Source of the DNA: Chloroflexota bacterium
Lineage (GTDB): Bacteria; Chloroflexota; UBA4733
DNA: 9,487 nucleotides
Assembly (NCBI GenBank): GCA_025449435.1
Contig: JANWJO010000079.1
Location: forward strand, 1-9,487
Direction: 5' to 3'
Positions 7,030 through 9,487 of this stretch are shown piece after piece. Positions within the stretch are counted from its first letter, which is position 1, and each line of letters opens with the position of its first letter. A program made the translations under genes and the position numbers. The notes under the pieces are model-generated. The model did no database searches, was not told the DNA's origin, and saw nothing but the letters and a program-made list of their open reading frames with translations.

Positions 7030-7069
7030 CGACCACTGCATATGGGCTAGGCAAGCAGGCCCAGATAGG
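7030..7069 (-). terminator. Possible weak hairpin after aroC
   Basis: Just after the aroC stop, minus-strand GGGCCTGC... and ...CTAGCCC (plus strand 7044-7062) can form a short, imperfect GGGC/GCCC stem. There is no clean U-tract. The remaining spacer up to 6948 holds the ribosome site GGAGG (6951-6955) of the next gene and little else. Confidence 0.2.
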
Positions 7070-8149
7070 CTAGATACCCGAAAGTCGTGCCAGCCGCTGC
7101 CGGAGGTGGTGGTCGGCGAGGACGAGCGCCAGCATGGCTTCGGCAATGGGGACCAACCGTGGCAGCACCGTCGGGTCGTGCCGGCCCTTCACCACGATGG
7201 TGGTGGGGTTGCCTTCGTCGTCCACCGTTTGCTGTTCCTGGGCGATCGAGGCGGGTGGCTTGGCGCCCAGCCGGATCACGATCTCCTCACCGGTGCTGAT
7301 GCCGCCCAAGATACCGCCATGATGGTTGGTGGCCGTACCGATGCGGCCATCGGGCCGCCGGATGAACGGGTCGTTGTGTTCAGAGCCGTGCATGTGCGTC
7401 GCGCCGAGGCCTTCACCAAACTCTAGCGACTTAATGGCTGGGATGCTGAACATCGCCTGGCCGATGCTGGCCTGCAGCTTGTCGAACACCGGCTCACCCA
7501 GGCCAGGTGGCACGCCGCGAGCGCGCACTTCCACCACGCCGCCCAAGGAGTCGCGCTGGCTGCGAGCCTCGTCCACCATCGCCACCATGCGGGCCGCCAC
7601 CTCGGCATCGGGGCAGCGCATCGGGTTGCGCTCGATCTCCTCCTCGTCATAGGTGAGGGCACGCAGATCGCCCAGCGACAGCGTGTAGCCGACGATGTGT
7701 ACCCCTATGGTCGCCAGGAGCGCTTTAGCGATAGCGCCGCCAGCGACGCGCCCCACCGTCTCGCGGGCACTGCTGCGCCCGCCACCGCGATAGTCGCGGA
7801 AGCCATATTTCACGTCCCAGCTATAGTCGGCATGCCCTGGGCGGTACAGGTGGCGGATCGCATCATAGTCTTGCGAGCGGGCGTTGGTGTTGAGCACCAG
7901 CATGCTGATGGGTGTGCCGGTGGTGCGCCCCTCGAAGATGCCGGAGAGCACCTGCACTTCGTCGGCTTCCTGGCGCGCCGACGTCATGCGGCTCTGCCCG
8001 ACGCGCCGCCGGTCGAGCTCGTGCTGGATCTGTGCCGTGTCGATAGCCAAGCCAGCGGGGCAGCCATCGACCACCACGCCCACACCACTCCCGTGCGACT
8101 CGCCCCACGTGGTGATGCGAAAGACCTGACCGAAGCTATTACCGGCCAT
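7070..8149 (-). CDS. aroC: Chorismate synthase
   Basis: This cytoplasmic enzyme converts 5-enolpyruvylshikimate-3-phosphate to chorismate, the seventh and last step of the shikimate pathway, using reduced FMN. The 359-residue length is normal. All family signatures are present: [20 protein letters not shown] at the N terminus (conserved H19), DRRRVGQSR (46-54), RPGHADY (H106), [20 protein letters not shown] (120-139), and [18 protein letters not shown] near the C terminus. The ATG at 8149 has GAGG 4 nt upstream. No other shikimate gene is in the window, so aroC appears detached from its pathway here. Upstream are the repeat-filled spacer and a GH4 glycosidase gene on the same strand; downstream, 122 bp separate it from the c-di-GMP gene. 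Nothing suggests loss of function. Confidence 0.98.
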   Translation of the reverse strand: MAGNSFGQVFRITTWGESHGSGVGVVVDGCPAGLAIDTAQIQHELDRRRVGQSRMTSARQEADEVQVLSGIFEGRTTGTPISMLVLNTNARSQDYDAIRHLYRPGHADYSWDVKYGFRDYRGGGRSSARETVGRVAGGAIAKALLATIGVHIVGYTLSLGDLRALTYDEEEIERNPMRCPDAEVAARMVAMVDEARSQRDSLGGVVEVRARGVPPGLGEPVFDKLQASIGQAMFSIPAIKSLEFGEGLGATHMHGSEHNDPFIRRPDGRIGTATNHHGGILGGISTGEEIVIRLGAKPPASIAQEQQTVDDEGNPTTIVVKGRHDPTVLPRLVPIAEAMLALVLADHHLRQRLARLSGI

Positions 8150-8183
8150 ACCGCCTCGCTCTCGCTCTCAATCGTGCCCGCCC

Positions 8184-8278
8184 ACGGACCTCACCCCCAG
8201 CGCCGGGTGATCGCCCAAAGGGCACCCGGGGCATGCACCCGTCCCCGTTGCGGGGAGGGGCGGGGGAGTGAGGTCCGT
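8184..8278. repeat. Family B element with 11-bp inverted ends, copy 2
   Basis: ACGGACCTCAC (8184-8194) and GTGAGGTCCGT (8268-8278) are perfect inverted ends; the pairing continues into CCCCC/GGGGG past one unpaired base. Inside are two further hairpins: CCGGGTG (8203-8209) with CACCCGG (8223-8229), and CCCCG (8243-8247) with CGGGG (8251-8255), loop TTG. The right half (8243-8278) matches the layout of copies at 1079-1118 and 8385-8423. At 95 bp with no coding capacity, it resembles a REP/MITE-like palindromic element. Confidence 0.75.
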
Positions 8279-8285
8279 AGCCACG

Positions 8286-8327
8286 ACCCCCTGTTCTCCC
8301 CCCTGGCGGCGGACGTTTCGCCGGGAG
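8286..8327 (+). repeat. Degenerate family A hairpin repeat
   Basis: CCCCTGTTCTCCCCCCTGGCGG (around 8287-8309) resembles the forward family A copy at 1007-1030 with a few substitutions (TTC for TAG, GGCGG for GGCAGG). CTCCC (8296-8300) and GGGAG (8323-8327), with inner GGCG/CGCC, give a new stem around GGCGGACGTTT. Confidence 0.55.
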
Positions 8328-8384
8328 CATGGTTGCCTGCCCGTTGATAGACCCATTGCTCACCAACGGTGCGTCCACTCAGTT

Positions 8385-8423
8385 CCCCTCTCCGGACGGA
8401 GAGGGGCGGGGGGTGAGGTCCGT
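8385..8423 (+). repeat. Family B hairpin repeat, copy 3, directly after the GH4 gene
   Basis: CCCCTCTCC (8385-8393) pairs perfectly with GGAGAGGGG (8398-8406) around a 4-nt loop, followed by C, a run of six G and TGAGGTCCGT (8414-8423). It ends only 2 bp from the stop codon of the GH4 gene (minus strand), so the transcript of that gene would carry this strong hairpin straight after its stop. It might act as a 3' stabiliser or partial terminator, but no U-tract follows. Confidence 0.75.
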
Positions 8424-8425
8424 CC

Positions 8426-9487
8426 CTACACCTCACTCAGCGCCTTGGGCGCGAAGTGCGGGTCGCGATAGCCATCGAATCCCTGGAAGTACTCTCGCGC
8501 CTCTTCATGACCGGGCATGGCCATCACCTCGTGCAACACGTCCACCGCGGCATCATAGCTGGCGGTTTGGTGGTGGGTGAGCGTCTCCCACAGCAGCATG
8601 CTGGCGTCGCCCGATTGGTAGGCTTCCAGGCCGCGTTCCATCTCCAGCCAGCGCGGCAGCACGTGTTCCAGCATGATCTTGCGCGGCAACGGGGTGGGCT
8701 TGATCTGGTGGATGCCGGTGGCATCGATGCGCGCCGCGCTCTCCACCACCACATCGTCGGGGATGCCAGCGATGGTGCCACGGTTGGGCACGTTGACCTG
8801 GAAGGTGCCGGCTACGTTGTTGGTGAGCGCATCGATGATCGGCACTTGCTGCTCACGGGTCTTGGTAGCGCCAAATACCGCCGTCACGCTGGCATGGGGG
8901 TCGGCCGCGGCGTCGTGCATCTGCTTGAGCCGCGCTTCCAGGTTGGCGACGTATTGCGGACGGGCGACATCGGTGTCGGGGCCGCCATACGGCTCGCCGA
9001 ACCAGCGCTTCTTGGTGGCAAGGTCGGTGTGGTACCACCAGTTCTCCTGACGCTGCGCGGTGCGCGGCGTGTCGCCGATGGGCATCAAGCCATACATGCG
9101 GTACTGGTGGATGGTCCCGCGCGACATCTGGATGTCGTGGGTCCGGCTGGCCAGGTGCGTGCGCCAGTAGTCGCTGGCCTGGTTCGCAATCCAGCCATCG
9201 AGCAGCGGGTAGGCGTCCTGGCCATCGTACAAGAAGTGGGTCAGCCAGATGCAGTGGTTCAGCCCTGGCGCTTCCCAGGTGACCCGTTCCAGGTCGAGAC
9301 CGAGCGTGTGGGCGATCTCCTGATAGCCGTAATGGCCGTGGCACAAGCCGCAAATCTTGAGTCCCGTCTGGCGCGTCATCAACGTGCAGCCGTCGAACAC
9401 GGGGTTGCCGGATTGGATGAGCCAGGCGTCGGGGCAGATGCGCTCCATGTCGTGGGCCACGGCGAGCATGAGCTCGAACTCGTAGTA
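8426..9487 (-). CDS. Glycoside hydrolase family 4 protein (alpha-glucuronidase/galactosidase-like), 5'-truncated by the window edge
   Basis: GH4 enzymes cleave glycosides by an unusual NAD+- and divalent-metal-dependent redox-elimination route in the cytoplasm. The frame is open to the right edge, so the N-terminal Rossmann NAD-binding part is missing; 353 residues are seen of the family's usual 430-480. Fragment numbering: CPDAWLIQSGNPV (18-30) is the conserved strand-turn; the signature GLCHGHYGY has C49 and H50; GLNHCIWL has N77 and H78, giving the expected Cys and His metal ligands. TREQQVPIIDALTNN and VNVPNRGTIAGIPDDVVVE are the C-terminal family blocks. The four-residue motif CHGH is of the CHGx type that, as I recall, marks alpha-glucuronidases, whereas CHSV marks alpha-galactosidases; substrate remains tentative. 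The methionine at 9469 is internal, not the start. No transporter is visible next to it. Confidence 0.93.
   Translation of the reverse strand, partial: YYEFELMLAVAHDMERICPDAWLIQSGNPVFDGCTLMTRQTGLKICGLCHGHYGYQEIAHTLGLDLERVTWEAPGLNHCIWLTHFLYDGQDAYPLLDGWIANQASDYWRTHLASRTHDIQMSRGTIHQYRMYGLMPIGDTPRTAQRQENWWYHTDLATKKRWFGEPYGGPDTDVARPQYVANLEARLKQMHDAAADPHASVTAVFGATKTREQQVPIIDALTNNVAGTFQVNVPNRGTIAGIPDDVVVESAARIDATGIHQIKPTPLPRKIMLEHVLPRWLEMERGLEAYQSGDASMLLWETLTHHQTASYDAAVDVLHEVMAMPGHEEAREYFQGFDGYRDPHFAPKALSEV

Overview
The window is a GC-rich bacterial chromosomal segment in which every convincing gene lies on the minus strand. The gene mix suggests a Chloroflexota-type bacterium (Thermomicrobia- or Ktedonobacteria-like). 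It includes a ClpC N-terminal-domain protein without ATPase modules, a TPR/LuxR regulator, a GH4 glycosidase and G/C-rich hairpin repeats between genes. This assignment is inference from gene style only; no rRNA or other taxonomic marker is present.

Read in the direction of transcription (right to left), the layout is as follows. (1) 9487-8426 holds a 5'-truncated GH4-family glycosidase. (2) 8425-8150 is a repeat-filled intergenic spacer. (3) 8149-7070 is chorismate synthase (aroC), the last shared step to aromatic amino acids. (4) 6947-3807 is a large membrane protein with GAF, two PAS, GGDEF and EAL domains, predicted to make and/or degrade c-di-GMP. (5) 3720-2020 is a TPR-repeat regulator with a C-terminal LuxR-type HTH. 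(6) 1931-1434 is a small single-domain cupin, 88 bp downstream of the regulator. (7) 1433-914 is a 520-bp gene-free stretch with two kinds of hairpin repeat and, near its left end, a candidate promoter and palindrome. (8) 913-125 is a protein made of a double Clp_N domain fused to a ribbon-helix-helix-like segment.

The genes do not form one obvious pathway. The regulator and cupin may be one transcription unit. The c-di-GMP protein and aroC are separated by 122 bp and have no clear functional link. I do not see a defence system, CRISPR array, prophage, integron, insertion sequence, tRNA or rRNA. The least ordinary items are the Clp_N/RHH fusion with a perfect 12-bp palindrome just ahead of it, and the two related families of intergenic hairpin repeats that occur together at two loci about 7 kb apart.
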